From: Asterochloris sp. CNOR1
Lineage: Eukaryota; Chlorophyta; Trebouxiophyceae; Trebouxiales; Trebouxiaceae
DNA: 64,000 nt
Assembly (NCBI GenBank): GCA_963969365.1
Contig: OZ017747.1
Span: 2,976,001 to 3,040,000 of the forward strand
Direction: 5' to 3'
Numbering within the stretch: position 1 is the stretch's first letter; each line of letters starts with the position of its first letter. A program made the position numbers and the translations under genes. Of the stretch, positions 44,621 to 57,200 are shown piece by piece. The notes below the pieces were generated by a model. That model made no database searches. It was given only the letters and a program-made list of their open reading frames with translations, and was not told where the DNA came from.

Positions 44621-47600
44621 ATGTCCGGCATTCACCAGGCACGCAGTGCCCTGAGAGTACTGCACAGAATGGATGAGTTGCGCCAACAGCGCATCTCACA
44701 GCAGCAGGATGCAGAGGCAGGTGTCCAGCAGCAGCCCTTTGCAGATATCTCTGGAGAGCCACAGAGAGGTGGTGCTGCAGTTCAGCAGGTGAGCCTTGAA
44801 TGGGATTCTACAGCTTCACAGCAGCATCTTCCATGAAGCAAGGAGGCAGCAATGCAGCCTGTTGATTTCCAAGGTGCAGTCTGCTTGCCTCAGGCTGCTG
44901 CTGGAGAGCTGCTGCAGGGGGTCACCCCCAGAAAGGCGTGGGATACGGGCATGCCTCCGGCTGCGATCGCAGATGAATCGAGCAAGGGGGGAGCTGGCGC
45001 CTCCAAGGAGATGCCTGGTGCGCTGGCACAGGGCCACAGCTTTGCGCAGGGGTTCTTGTCTTTCCTGCAGGCACCAGGGCTGCAACCACCATTTGCTGGG
45101 CCGATGGTCGGCTTGCCTGGTCAGCAATGCCTGCTGCGTCCTTCTGTACCCAAGGTCCCTTCTGCCTTGCAGGAGGCGATGCTCCCTCTCGCGTAGTCAG
45201 TCTGAGCGCCAGCCACAAGTGGCAGGCTGCCAAGAATGACATCATGGCAGCTAGGTAGTGGGCTGCGCAGCTCAAACCGTGTGCATTGTCTTCCAGCAGC
45301 CCCTGTGCCAGCACTCTCTCTGCGTTCTGCAGCAGCTGCTCTGTCGCTGGCACTTTCCAAACAGCTTCCCCTATGTTGGCACCAGAAGTGTTACACCCGT
45401 GCGCACAGCCGGCAATGGCCTCTTTTGCCAATTGCCCCGCTTACTTGGACACGCCTGCTGCAACTCTGTGGTGCTAAAGCGGCTTAGGTTCCCATTGCAG
45501 GAGCCAGCTGCGAAGAGACACTCCCAGTGCTGGGATGCCCAAGGATGCAGAGGAATTCTGGGACCTGTTCAGGGCGGCTGCTGGCAAGTTGGTGACGCCT
45601 GCCCCTGGCGCAGGTCTGAGGCAGAACTCTGTGGCCATGGAGCCCAATACTGCTCCAGGTAAGGCTCTGCTGCTCTTTCCATACTGTGTGTGCACAGCAG
45701 CATGCCTTGGAGCATGACCTGCCCGCAAGTCTGGCACTGCACAGCCCTTAGGACGGCTTGTGCATTGGTGCATCACCCTCTTGGGATGACCTCCCTGCAA
45801 CACGTATGTCAGCCACAGTCATCTAGGCTCCCAGAAGTCCTCCTGCCCACGAGTGTCTGCCTGCAGGGATGTGGTCTCCCATTACAGATTTGCAGGCTTA
45901 CACTGGCCTGATTCTAGGCAGCTGGCTCAACATACTCCTGTTAGCAATCCCATTGGGCTGGGCAGGTCAGTGGCAGCTGTCATGCATGACATGCAGGGTT
46001 CTGAGCACCTCATGATCCCGCTGCAGCACATGCTGCTGCCCCTTGCAGCTCACTTTGCCCATTTCCCGGCGGTGGCCACTTTTGTCATAAACATAGTGGC
46101 ACTCATACCGCTTGCGCTGGTACTGGGGGAGATCACAGAGGTGGGAGATGCTGCAGCGCATCAAGGCCTGGAAAGGACCTTCAGATGATATTGTCAGGGC
46201 ACATGCAGCACACCTGCTGCTGCCCATGCCGCAAAGCAGCTTCCTGACTGCTTGGCCTCAACCTGTGAGTCCCCTGATGCTGGTGAGGCTTTGCTGTACT
46301 GCCTTATGTCTGGCTACCTCTTCAGGACCTTGCCCTGCGCTTCGGGGATGTCATTGGCGGCCTTCTGAATGCAACCTTTGGGTGAGCCCCTGAGCCTACC
46401 TCCTGCAGCCTCACTTTGCTGCCGGTCAACCAGCCACCTGCAAGCTGCTCCTGATGCAGGAATGTTGTGGAGCTCATTTTGTCCATTGTGGCTCTCACTA
46501 AGGGCCTTTACACTGTGGTAGCATCAAGTTTGATAGGCTCCATCCTCAGCAACCTGCTGCTGGTGCTTGGTGAGTAGCATGGCAGCATTGCAGCCCCCTG
46601 TGAGGCAGACATGTTTTGTGAGATAGAGTACTGTTCGAGCTGCAGCAGAGAAAGTGATGCCTCCACACCGCACTGCACCCTGCCTGACAGCAGGAGTTGC
46701 GAATGGCATCATGTAAGTGAATCTCTTGTGCAGGCTGCTGCTTTGCCATTGGGGGCAGCAAATACAAGACCCAGACCTTCAACACCACCATCAACAAGGC
46801 CTCCTCCTCGCTGCTGCTGCTCGCTGCCATTGCCATATCCATCCCCACAGCTGCTCCAGCACTGTACTCCCTCCAGAACCTCCCAGTTTCGGTTGTCTAC
46901 AACATATCCCACAGCACTGCCATTGTGCTCATCATTTTGTGAGTGCCCACAGGCATGCTTTGGCTCGCTGCCAACTCGTGCCTGCACCAGTATGCGGCTC
47001 TCACACCCTGCTCAGACCTGGATGGCCCCTTTCTGCATGATCCTTCTGCACTAGTCATGTCTCTCGTCTGGTCGAATCATCCACAGACCAGAAATGCTAC
47101 CTGTTTGTACATGCCTCTGGCACTCCCTAGGCCTTTCCAGAGCCTGCCTGTACATGCTAGCAAGTGATGAGGTTGCCCCCCTGGGTTGGGGCCTGGCCTG
47201 GGGCTGGCATCTAACCCTGAAGCAGTTCCTCATTCCTACAGGTACCTGTGCTACCTCTTCTTCACGCTGCACACGCACAAGGACCTTTTTGCCGAGGAGG
47301 AGGGCGGGAACAGCCCCACCCTCTCCCTAAGTGGCGCTATTGCAGGCCTGTGCACCATCACTGTGCTGGTGGCTTTCAGTTCAGAGTAAGTCCTAGCTTG
47401 GACGCTGCAGCATGTCGCGGAGCAGCACTGGCCATGTTCGTCTTGGTGACATTTAGCTCACAGGGAGTCCCAGTTTCACATTGCAGCAGCTAGCCAGAGC
47501 ATTGTTTGAGATAGCATCCGCAACACTGCAGCCAACCACAATCAGCTGCACTTCTTACAGAAGCAACAGCAGATTCCTTCATAAGACCGAGCTGCTATAG

Positions 47601-48734
47601 CCATCCTGAGCCTTCATGAGTGCAGGCTGCTGCTGATCTGGTGGCACGGTGCTACTGCAGATTCCTGACTGACGCCATCAGTGAAGTGAGCATCCAGTCC
47701 GGGCTCAGCCAGGCCTTCCTGGGGCTCATCATCCTGCCTATCGCTGGCAATGCATGCGAACATATCACAGCCGTCTTTGTGGCTTACAAGGTGGGTTGCA
47801 GGCTGCACCCTGCACCCTGCAGTGACAGTGATGCCGCCCTCCTTAAGCTGCGCCTGCACACATCATGGGGAGCCCTGCACCTGTCCACCTATCATTCAAT
47901 GGCAGCGATTCCACCTGGAGTGCAGGTCTCGAGATGCTGCTCACAAGTCCTGCCTACACACCATGTGGTTCCTGGGCAGCATCCAGGCTGCTATCACTAT
48001 GTCCCTGCCAGCACGGCCTGTACTCACCACTCACACCTTGCAGGACAAGATGGATTTGGCCATTGGCGTGGCTCTCGGGTCCAGCATCCAGATTGCCATC
48101 TTTGTGCTGCCCCTGGTGGTCATCATTGGCTGGGCCATTGGCAAGCCCCTCACACTGGACCTGGACCCCTTCCTAATCATGATCCTGACGCTGAGCGTCA
48201 TCCACGCCAACTTTGTCTCCAGCGATGGCCAGTCCAATTGGTGGGTGCCCTGCCACTGCAAGTACCTGTCGTCGGCTCCTCCAGGCACATTTAGCTGAAG
48301 CGGTGCTAACAATGGGGTTGTGGCTGCCTGGCGGCTTGTACAGCAATCAGGAGCTCTGCTTCGATGCTGCTGTGCAATGACTGAGGAAAGCTGATGGCTC
48401 TGTGCAGGCTTGTAGGCGTACAACTCATTGGTGAGGCCCTTGCACACCACCTGCCGATCATCTGCTCATGCAGTTCCAGGGTGCCCTGGCAATGCATGCT
48501 GCAAGCCATGCTGACTGCATCAGCTTTGCTTGTTGCAGGCACTTACATCCTGATCGCTCTCTTGTTTGGCTTTCTGAGGGGAGAGCTCCATCAGGGCGAG
48601 GGCAATGCAGCCAGCACGACTGCAGCAGTTCTACAGGGTGCAGGTGAGGCCATGATGAGCTTGCGCTGGACAGAGTCAGGCGCTGTGTGCTCACCAAATC
48701 CAACCCCATTCCTGCAGGCAACACACCTGCATGA
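44621..48734 (+). CDS. CAX: CAX-type cation (Ca2+)/H+ exchanger
   Basis: Vacuolar-type cation/proton antiporter of the CAX family, moving Ca2+ (or Mn2+) into the vacuole in exchange for protons. Core exons join in phase: 45896-46140, 46326-46381, 46460-46569, 46734-46938, 47242-47385, 47661-47790, 48044-48240, 48408-48430, 48540-48644, 48718-48734. The two signature repeats are LLNATFGNVVELI and ILPIAGNACEHITAVFVA, each with the ion-binding GNxxE core, and SSLIGSILSNLLLVLG and VALGSSIQIAIFVLPL complete the two halves. An acidic loop (HKDLFAEEEGG) separates them. The C-terminus ends QGAGNTPA. Upstream 44621-44788 (MSGIHQARSALRVLHRMDEL) and 45501-45658 (PKDAEEFWDLFRAAAGKL) are soluble N-terminal exons whose mutual phase does not fit, so an exon between them is missing or the start is 45535. 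Confidence 0.9.
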
Positions 48735-48836
48735 TGTGATCAAGTATACAGCTGCTGTGATAAAGTCGGCTTCTTCAGTTTTCCCAGTGGCCGCCGCAGC
48801 AGCTGTTTTCACTGCAATCCTGCCCGAAAACCCCAC

Positions 48837-50771
48837 TTGAGCAGCACAGACATCAGTCAAGAAATTTCAACGAACAGCAGATTGGCGAAGAGCACACAGT
48901 CGATTATCAACTGGTTCAACGTCAATTGGGTCAACGCCCGAAATCTGCCGCCCAATTTGTCTGCAAAGCCTCAGCTTCCTGGTGACGAAGATGACAGTCC
49001 AGCTTGCCAGTCATGCAGACCTGCAGCACCTCCACGGGCTCCTGAAGCAGGCAGCTCCCCAACCACGGGTGACATTGCTTTCTGACAGCTTGCCAACAGC
49101 GCATGACCTGTCCAGGTGCTGATGAGCACATGCCTGCAGGAAAATGGCAGCCTCACTCAGCAGTGGATGTGGCAACAAGCTCAGGTCAGTCTGCCTTACA
49201 TTGCAGCAGTCATAGTCCTGTACATTGCATCCTGTACTTTGCATCTGACAACATAAAAATGCTGCAGGACAAGGTTTGGCTGGTTCTTGAGACAGCACTC
49301 AGGCAAGACAATGATGTGCAGAAGTGCCGTGCTCCAGATGTGCGCAGTCACTGCTGCAAGCTCCTGCAGTCTTCTTTCATCCATTGTTGTCCTGCCCTGC
49401 ATTGTGCAGGGCCCCGGCAAACAGCCAGGTGATGAATGCACAGCCTGCTGAGTCTGCAAACAATGAGGAATTGCTCGATCTGCAGGCACAGGTAAACACA
49501 TGCCAGAATGCATGCGGCAGCTGGCAGCCTTGCAAAGCTGCTTTCTGCACCTTCAATCTGCAGGCTTAAACAGTGCAGCACCAGGCTGCATGCAAAGCCT
49601 GGCCTGCATGCATTGCTGCTTTCGCAGCAAGTAGCAGATCTGACGACAATGCATGATGCATTGACGCAGGGTTCACCAGCCTGCTGGACCTGCCCTGCAT
49701 GTACAAACAAGTCAACTGCTGCTGCAGGTGTCTGCTGCCACGCAGCGGGTTGCCACGCTGCGCAGCACAATCCCTGAGGTGCTGAGCCAGCAGGTGGCCA
49801 GGCAGCTGCGGGAACTCAGGCCAGACAGCAGGGAGGGCTTGGAGGCCAGCCACCTGCAGGGCGCGCCTGGTGGCCCACAGCAGGGCCAGGCAGGCGAGCA
49901 GGCTGCAGGGGCTGGAGACATCCCTACAGCACACTCAGCAGTGCCAGCAGCAGATGCAGTGGTGCAGAGTATGGCGGGCTCTGAGCATGAGGCAGAGCTG
50001 GTGGAGGCTGCAGAGGAGCTTTCGCCCACCGCTGAGGAGCACAACGCCCTGCTCAGCTCAGCTGTTGAGAGGATGCCTGCCCTGAGGCAAGCAGACTGGT
50101 TGTTGTCAGTCAAACACTGCTCTGACAAAAAGCATCGCATTGGCCTGGCCCCTGTATGGGCAGAAAAGAGAATGAGCTTCCACACTGTGCATCTCTTAGA
50201 CCCAGCTGCCATTGTGCACATCTCACAGTCAGTTGACTGCCTTTCCGCCAGCACCCATGCTGCACTGCAGGGCCAAGCTGCATGAGGCACTGGACAGGCT
50301 GCAGCGGGTGGTCACTGCAGTCAGCGCTTCTGAGGGCCGCAGCCAGGAGCCCAGGGACACGCCGCCCAATGCGGCCGCCATGGCAGTGCCAGGGGAGGAC
50401 CCTGCAGAGCACCTGTCGCCTGCCCTCAAGCAGGCACGGCCCCTGTGGCGGCATATGGATGCAGTCTCCAGGCTGCAGCTGCCCTGTGTTCATGCGCCCT
50501 GGCCTGAAAAAGAGTGTGTGGTTTGCTTTTGCCTCATGTTGTGTTCATGAGGCACTTCCATGGCTGTCAGGGGTTTAAGAGCATGTGTTTGTCCAGTGGA
50601 GTTCAATGAACCCCGTGGCTGAGTTGTCACGGGCCAACAGGCCAAGCTGTGTCTCTGCAGGCGCTGGATACCGGCAGCGTCACTTACCGCACCCGCCAGC
50701 GCCGTGCAAGGGGCAGAGACACACACCCAGTCCCTTACAACGATCTGGGCAGTCAAGAGGAGGCGTGCTGA
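48837..50771 (+). CDS. Coiled-coil protein, possibly Mis14/Nsl1-like kinetochore subunit
   Basis: Plus-strand gene assembled from exon-like blocks: about 49118-49186 (MSTCLQENGSLTQQWMWQQA), 49411-49491 (NNEELLDLQAQ), 49726-50086 (VSAATQRVATLRSTIPEVL then SQQVARQLRELRPD, acidic linker, HNALLSSAVERMPAL), 50271 onward (KLHEALDRLQRVVTAVSASE) and a basic last exon 50661-50771 (VTYRTRQRRARG). The join 50086/50271 is in phase through a GC donor (AG|GCAAGC). The pattern of a heptad helix followed by V-x-x-L-R-x-x-I-P resembles Mis14/Nsl1 of the kinetochore Mis12 complex, but the match is short and from memory. Start at 48837 (MSSTDISQEISTNSRLAKST) is tentative. It may be another coiled-coil protein. 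Confidence 0.4.
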
Positions 50772-50872
50772 GAGCGCGGCAGTTTGCTTCCATTGGTATT
50801 GAGCTGCCACTGGCCCCCGCTTGTCTCAGACTCCTTACAGACTATCGGTGAAGCTGGCTTAGAGCGCTGCTC

Positions 50873-51844
50873 TCAATCCCTTTTGTAACGCTGGGTTTCT
50901 GTGCGCAACTGTCTGGCAAACAGTACCAGAAACATGACTCCGCCACCCAGCCCTACCAGCGCAAAGACTGCTGGCTTCCAGCCCTGCAGGCAGAGAGGAC
51001 AGATTTTCCCATCATGACTCCAAATGGTGCAGATAGCCACACAAAAGGCTGCAGAAAGACGCATCAGGCAGGCTGGGTGAACCCACCCAGCGTGGCACTA
51101 GTCCTTTCAGGCCTTGAAAGGCTACGACCTGCACAGGTGCCTCCAGCAGGGCAGGCAGGGCTCACCTCCTCCCCCAGAAAATCCTGTGTGAACACCTTCC
51201 AAAGATTTTCTGAGGCGCTGGGCACCTTGCTCCCGGGCACCTGGGAGGCTCCTGTCTCCATGAATTCCTGCAGCCGCTTCTGTGATCCAGGTCCCCTCAG
51301 GGGGCCAGGCACCCTATACATCTGCACCACAGGAGGTGCCAAAATAGCTGTTGGTACTGCAGGTCAGCAGCATGTGCACCATGTAGAAGGCTGCCCTCAC
51401 AACTCTGTCTCAGCTGGAGGTGGCCACATTGCTGCACACCTTCTGATTGCTGAGCAGGACGGCGTCAGGCTCACTGCCGATGCCAAAGCGATGCTTGGTG
51501 ACGGGAGCAGCGCTGATGTCTACCTGCACTGAAAGCGGAGCTACAATGTCTCTGGGTGGACAACAGGGAGGACACCACCACCTGACCAGCACTACCTGTG
51601 CTAGCAATACTCCAAGGCGCTCAGTGGTGGCATAGTCTGACAGACTTCCCCAGATTTTGACCAGCTCCTTGTGACTGGCATGACTTGGCTCACTGAATAA
51701 GATCAGCCAGTTGCCTGTCGTCTGCCCGGTGGAGGCTTGAGTTGTGTGCTCAAATGTGTCATCATTCAGCTTCAGGACAGACTCTGGCGGTGACTGTGCC
51801 TGGACGTCAGTGGTAACCAGCAGACAGATCAGCACCCAGATCAT
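50873..51844 (-). CDS. Thioredoxin-fold membrane protein lacking the CxxC site
   Basis: Four minus-strand exons join in phase to 199 aa: 51596-51844, 51440-51523, 51166-51321, 50873-50983. An N-terminal signal peptide (MIWVLICLLVTTDVQAQ) is followed by a PDI/TMX-like thioredoxin domain: VLKLNDDTFEH, the strand NWLILFSEPSHASHKELVKI, and VDISAAPVTKHRFGIGSEPD with the typical R-F-G-I-G-S-x-P cis-Pro segment. Where active PDIs have W-C-G-H-C-K this protein has PSHASHK, so both active cysteines are absent and it cannot act as an oxidoreductase. A single transmembrane helix near the C-terminus (VFALVGLGGGVMFLVLFA) and a short basic tail (RQLRTETQRYKRD) suggest a type I ER or secretory-membrane protein, perhaps a chaperone or scaffold like other redox-inactive TMX/PDI proteins. 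Confidence 0.8.
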
Positions 51845-53133
51845 GGCGAGTCAGTCGAGAATGGCAGCCTGGTCAATGTCCATGAACGACGTGGTTGACC
51901 TGATTGGCTCAAATGCAGGCTGGCTGCCTCCTACCCTCGCAGCAGTATGCCTGCAGGCCCTTGAACAGGCACAGGACCAGGTATGCTGCCCAGAGTGTAT
52001 ACTTGGAGCAATCTGCACCGGCCCAGCCAGCAGATGCTCTGCCTCGCCTCAAGGTGCTCCCCAGAGTCCAGTACAGGTGTGCACACTGTGTCAGCTTCAT
52101 GCTAGATATCTGCGTAATTGAGACCAGGCTCATGCTGTACAGTGAGACATTGGACGATGTGGACCCCAGGGAACTCTCATGCCTGCTCGAGGCTGTGCGT
52201 CGCCCGCGGGAGGCATGGCACAGCCTGCCAATGCATGCCCAATGTGCCTTCATCAGGCAGAGTGGGATGCATCCAGGCAAGCACAGTGCCACAGCCCCGC
52301 AGCACCGCAGGCCGAGCCTGATCCCAAGCCGCACAGCTGCCTGCAGGCTGGGGGGACCCGCAGCAGCTGGGGCATGCCTTGCAGCACAGCATGGCTGTTG
52401 TGGCTGCTTTTGTCTTTGAGGACAAGCTGCCGTCGTACCAGCTCCAGCAGGTAGCCAGCGAGGCTGAGTCAACCAGCAGCAGTGGTGAGATTGCTATGCT
52501 GCACAGCCTCCAAACCCCCGCTGAAAGTCTTGCAACCATCCAGTCTACATCCTTTGATCTGCATTCTCATTCGTCCAGCGGAAGCAGGTCCTGCATTGCC
52601 CTCATTGTTCACGCTCGATTTGAAGCCTGTGTGTGGCGTGCAGGGCAGGAGAGCGCCGCAGGGATGGACTGGTCTTGGGTGCTGCAGCGGCGCCGCAGGC
52701 AGCGGCGTAAAGTCCTTGCAGGCTTTGTGCGTGCCACAGGGGATGTGACCCTCACGGCCAGCATCTGGGATCTGGCCATCCATCCGGAGCTGCAGGGCCT
52801 GGGCCTTGGGCGCCGTTTGCTAGCTAAAATCAGCAATCAGGTGGGCTGTCTGTTGCGCTATCACTGCTAATGTGTGAACGAACCAACAGGCCTCCAAGCG
52901 GTACCGCCCTGCTGCAGATCCGGAATCGCTTTCAGATCACAGACATTGGCCTTTTGACGCCGCCTGAGCAAATCGGGTTCTTTCAACATTGTGCATTTGC
53001 CCCAGACAGAGAGAAGAGCGTGGCAATGTGCCTGTTGACACGGCGTGCCCCTGAGCCTACCAATGTAGCAATTATTCAAAATAGCGAGGGGCTGCACAAA
53101 TGCCTTGAAGCAAAACTGGAGAGATGCAGATGA
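51843..53133 (+). CDS. GNAT-family N-acetyltransferase
   Basis: The C-terminal exons are secure: 52385-52484 (HSMAVVAAFVFEDKLPSYQ), 52722-52840 (GFVRATGDVTLTASIWDLAI then HPELQGLGLGRRLLAKI) and 52918-53133 (IRNRFQITDIGLLTPPEQIG then FFQHCAFAPDRE). These carry the GNAT acetyl-CoA loop Q-x-x-G-x-G/L-x-R (QGLGLGRR) and the C-terminal Phe-rich strand. The closest pattern is the plant/cyanobacterial plastid GNAT group that includes serotonin N-acetyltransferase and NSI. An upstream exon at about 52123-52200 (LYSETLDDVDPRELSCLLEA) probably belongs. The N-terminus is not fixed: the ATG at 51843 (MASQSRMAAWSMSMNDVVDL) shares its bases with the start of the opposite gene, so a later start is more comfortable. 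Substrate unknown. Confidence 0.75.
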
Positions 53134-53230
53134 TATCCTCTGCAAGTTAGTACTGGCCCCAAAACTTTTCAGCACCAGCTGCTTGTTACTGAGCTTTTGA
53201 CTGCAGACACGACACTCAGTGAGTACCAGC

Positions 53231-54060
53231 CTACAGCACAACATTGGGAACAACAGTGAAAGCCAAGCTGCACACCTTCCAAACACCATAGACCGTTGAG
53301 CAGAGGACAAACACACCCACAGTCGGGGAGAAGCTTTTGTAAATGTAGTCTGTCGCAAACTGGTCCACACTTTCTGGCAGGAACCCCTGCAGCAAGCAGT
53401 ACGCAGGCTATTGCGGCAGCCAAGATGCCTTGCAGCCAACCAAAGGCAAATGAATACATGCAGCAGCAAGCTCCTGTGCAGCCAACTAGATCAGGCAGCC
53501 AGGCTGGGGCCTGCTGCCTGAGCAGCCTCACAAAGGCCAGCAGACAATGCTTACAGATAGTGCGAGGAGCAGGCCCTCCAGTATGATCAGGCTGAAGAGG
53601 GCCAACAGCACCAAGAGGATTGTCCCCTCTGTCTGGGCCTGGGGCGAGAGGGGGTCTGTCCCCAGGGCCTTCTGGACCTGAGGAGCCACAACCTTTGCCC
53701 CTTCAACCTTCTGCTTCTTTCTGCCCTTGCGGCCTTTCTGCATGTCACACAGGCAGCCTGCTAGCACAACACAATCCATTTGCCAGCCAGGTGCACAGCT
53801 TTGGGATCCAGCTGGCTCACTGCTAGAGACTCCGCTATCATGGTGTCCTCCTGCATGGCAAATGGTGTCTTCATCGCTGTGTTGAAGACATGCAATACTG
53901 CATGACAAAGCATCACCTCATCTGTGGCTTTTGCTCGACTTCTCAGGGCAGCATGTGACCTGCTGGTGGTGGGTACAAGTTCCGCCTGCCGGTGTTGCCG
54001 CTGTCTGCCAGACAGCAGCAGGCATTGTTGTGAGTGCACACAGGCTGTGGGCATGAACAT
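53231..54060 (-). CDS. Chloroplast thylakoid two-helix protein, LPA2-like
   Basis: Three minus-strand exons join in phase to 160 aa: 53917-54060, 53555-53737, 53231-53386. The first exon is a Ser/Arg/Gln-rich leader (MFMPTACVHSQQCLLLSGRQ) typical of an algal chloroplast transit peptide. The mature part starts basic (KGRKGRKKQKVEG), then has a helix LLVLLALFSLIILEGLLLAL, the segment GFLPESVDQFATDYIYKSFS and a second helix (TVGVFVLCSTVYGVWKV). This arrangement (helix, G-F-L-P-E, second helix) recalls the LOW PSII ACCUMULATION 2 family of thylakoid proteins that assist photosystem II assembly; that assignment is from memory and modest. The final 15 residues after VWK could be intronic if a further short exon exists. 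Confidence 0.55.
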
Positions 54061-54204
54061 TGCGCTGAATCTAGTAAGTCATTGAGCACTGTTCGGGGAG
54101 GGCAGTGGAGTGGGCACAGGCAATTTTCATTGAAATTGCACTACTCTGCATCTGAAGACATAGCCTATCGTTCTGGATTTAGACTGACTGGTGTCGTTGT
54201 TTGC

Positions 54205-57200
54205 TCATTTTTTGGCTGTGATGGGCTTTTGCTTCAGATTGCTGGGTCGCCTGAGGATAACACCATCACTTTCGCCCACTCCAAAATCCAGAGTCACCTT
54301 ATCTAGCTCCTTGGCTGCTACGTCACCCAAAGAACACTGTGGGTACTTGATGCAATAATCAAGGGCAAACACCGTGAGGGGCACTGCAGCACGGACAAAT
54401 TGTCATCAGCTGCAAGCTTCTAGCCCAACAAAACCTTGCAAGCAAGAGCATGCGGACACTTCCGGTGGGCAGAGCAGTCTTGTTCATTGCACTCACCTGC
54501 AAGTAGCAGCCCCCACACCCCCAGGCTATGCTCTGCCACTACCAGCACTGTCAGCACCATCAGCGGATGGAGCTTCAGGTGGGCTGAGTAGATGGCAGGG
54601 TTCAGCAGGTAAGCCTCCACAAAATGGATGCCTGTCACCATGGCAACTACAAACCCCAGCTGCAGGCAGGGGCAAACTCTGTGTCAGGAGCCTGCGCAAT
54701 GTTGCTGGCCAGCCCAGAACCCTGCACAGGCAATCGCATTGGGCGAAACGGGTCGCCACGCATTTGTATGTGCACAAGCTGAGCTGGCTGACCAGACAGG
54801 CAGCACACAGTTTCTGCAAGGTCTGGAGGCCTTCTGGTCAGCAGCCAATCCCACCTTGAGGAATCCATACTCAGTGAGGGCCACAAATGCAATGGGTGTT
54901 GTAGAGATGAAGACCCCGGCGATGGGAATGAAGCTGCAGATGAACACAAACAGGGACAGCAGCCCCACGCCAGGGATCTTCAGCAAGTACATGCCCAGCG
55001 CAGTCAAGGCTGTGTTGACAGCGGAGATGCGGGCCTGCAGGTAGGCAGAGCAGTGCATCTGCAAATGCACAGGCCTGATCACACTGCGGGGCCCTGGTGG
55101 ACACAGTCAAGACCGCGATGGAGGCACCACACTCGATTGGCTGATGAAGGAGGCACAAGCCCAGCAGCACACAAGTGCTGAGGCCTCACTGTCCGAGTAA
55201 CAGAAGGGTGCACCTGAGTGCAATGCCCACCTGCGCTTGCAGCGCTTTTCCAAAGAGCGTGCCGAACACGGTGCAGGTGGGGGCCACCTCTGCGTAGAAG
55301 TTGCGCAGGCGCGAGGTGCGCAGGGAGGCTGTGCCCTCTTGGATGGCGGGCAGGTCCCACACAAACATGAATGATAGCACCAGGCTCACTCCAACCTGCA
55401 GGGAGAGTGGCCTGTCAGACAAGCACGGTGGTCAAGAAAGGTGCCTGCCCAACCACCGCTCACCCCAAGTCATGACTGCCCCCCCCAGCATGGACTCGCT
55501 CTGGCGGCTCAAGAACATGCGGCTGGAAGCAAGCAGCACCTGGAAGAGCAAAGGGGTGGCACTTGCTGCAGGGCTGGGAGGCCTCCTGGTCAGTGCACTA
55601 AGGCAGCAGGTGGGACCAGTTCACTGCTGCATCCTATCTGCCTGGCTGTCAGGCTGACCTGGATGGCAAAGCGCGAGATGAAGGACAACAGGGTGGATGT
55701 GAAGCTGACGGCAGCGTCTGTGTAACCGCGCAACATCTTGGACAGCACAGTGCCCAGGTAGGCAGTACGCTCCTGGGTCCAGGCCTGCAGGGCGGCGGGC
55801 GAGTGCTCTGTGACAGGCAGTCATGAGGCGCACCCGCCACAGCACCGTGAGACCCAGGGTCAGTGCCTGTGAAAACTGGTGCAGGTCCTGTCCGCATTGC
55901 AGCAACTGACCGGAGGAGGCAGGAGACGAGGCAGGCAGAAGACGAGGAGGCTGAAGGCACACTCCAGCATGGCATGGCTGCATGCAGATGTCAGGCCGTG
56001 CCTATAACACATGATGCAGCGGCGGGGGTGGCTGGACGATGCATGACTTCCTACAGTTGTCTGATGCTGCTGCTGTACAGGAAGGAGTACAGGATGGGGG
56101 AATGCATGCAGGATGCAGAGGCCTGCAGGGCAGAGAAAGGTACAAGGGGCTCTCAGTGCAGTTTGCCCTCAAGCTGACAGGGTGGGCCACTCTGCCTGTC
56201 GAGGAGGAGGGGTTAAGCCTGGCACAGCGCCATTTTGAGATATGCCTCAACTTGCGCTGTGCATGCGGCAAGGTAGGCAGAGCTGTGAGGCTGCTGACAG
56301 GAGTCTCACGTGCGCGTCGGCAGTGCTGAGGGACCCTGAGAGCTCGTCCCCACTGGCCACCAGCAGCAGCCGCTCCACCTGGTCCATCAGGCCATCCCTG
56401 CAGGGCAGGCAGCAGCCACACTCCTGTGCACACCAAGTTCGCATCCAGATGTGGCTCACACAAACTGGCAACAGCACATGAAGCCCACGCCACCTTTGGC
56501 CTTCAACATGTTGGTTCCAGGCATCTACAAGTGCTGCAGAGGGCCAGATGCTACTGGCTCAAGACAGCAGCAAAGCAGGCCGGCAAAACAAGTCACAGGT
56601 TCACCCCAGACAACTTGGTGCACCTTCCCCAGGACAGCCACTGCAAACGTCTGCGACGCCCAAGCTGCTGGGCTTGATGCCAGCTGCCCTGGTCCAGGCA
56701 ACACCAGCAATGACAGCTGCTGTGGGCACACTGGAGGCCCTTGGGTTGATGTGCGTGCTGCACGCCCTGCTGCGGAGAGAGGACGCACTCGGTGAGCACC
56801 CAAGCCATGGTGCCACCACCCAGCCCTGCAGCTCACCCCAAGCCGTGGCGCATCTTCTCCATGACCACCACCCAGATGTTGTCGCTCTGCAGGCGCTGCA
56901 CGAAGTCGGCGCCCTCGCGGATGATGTCTGGGATGGTCATCACCCCAAACAGGGTGACCAGGGCTACGATGGACACAAAGTAGGCCAGCACCAGGAGGCG
57001 GCGCCGCAGCTTGGGCCGGTCGGCCAGGGGACGCAGCAGCAGGCTGTGCTCAGCCGAGCGCACGAAGCCGTTGCCGATGAAGGAGCAGATGAAGGTGCCC
57101 ATCGCAATCTACAGGGGCAAGCAGAGCAGGCAGCTGAGGGGGCACTGAATCAGTGGAGTCCGCAAGAACAGCAGAGCCCACCAGGGCTGGCTGCAAATGC

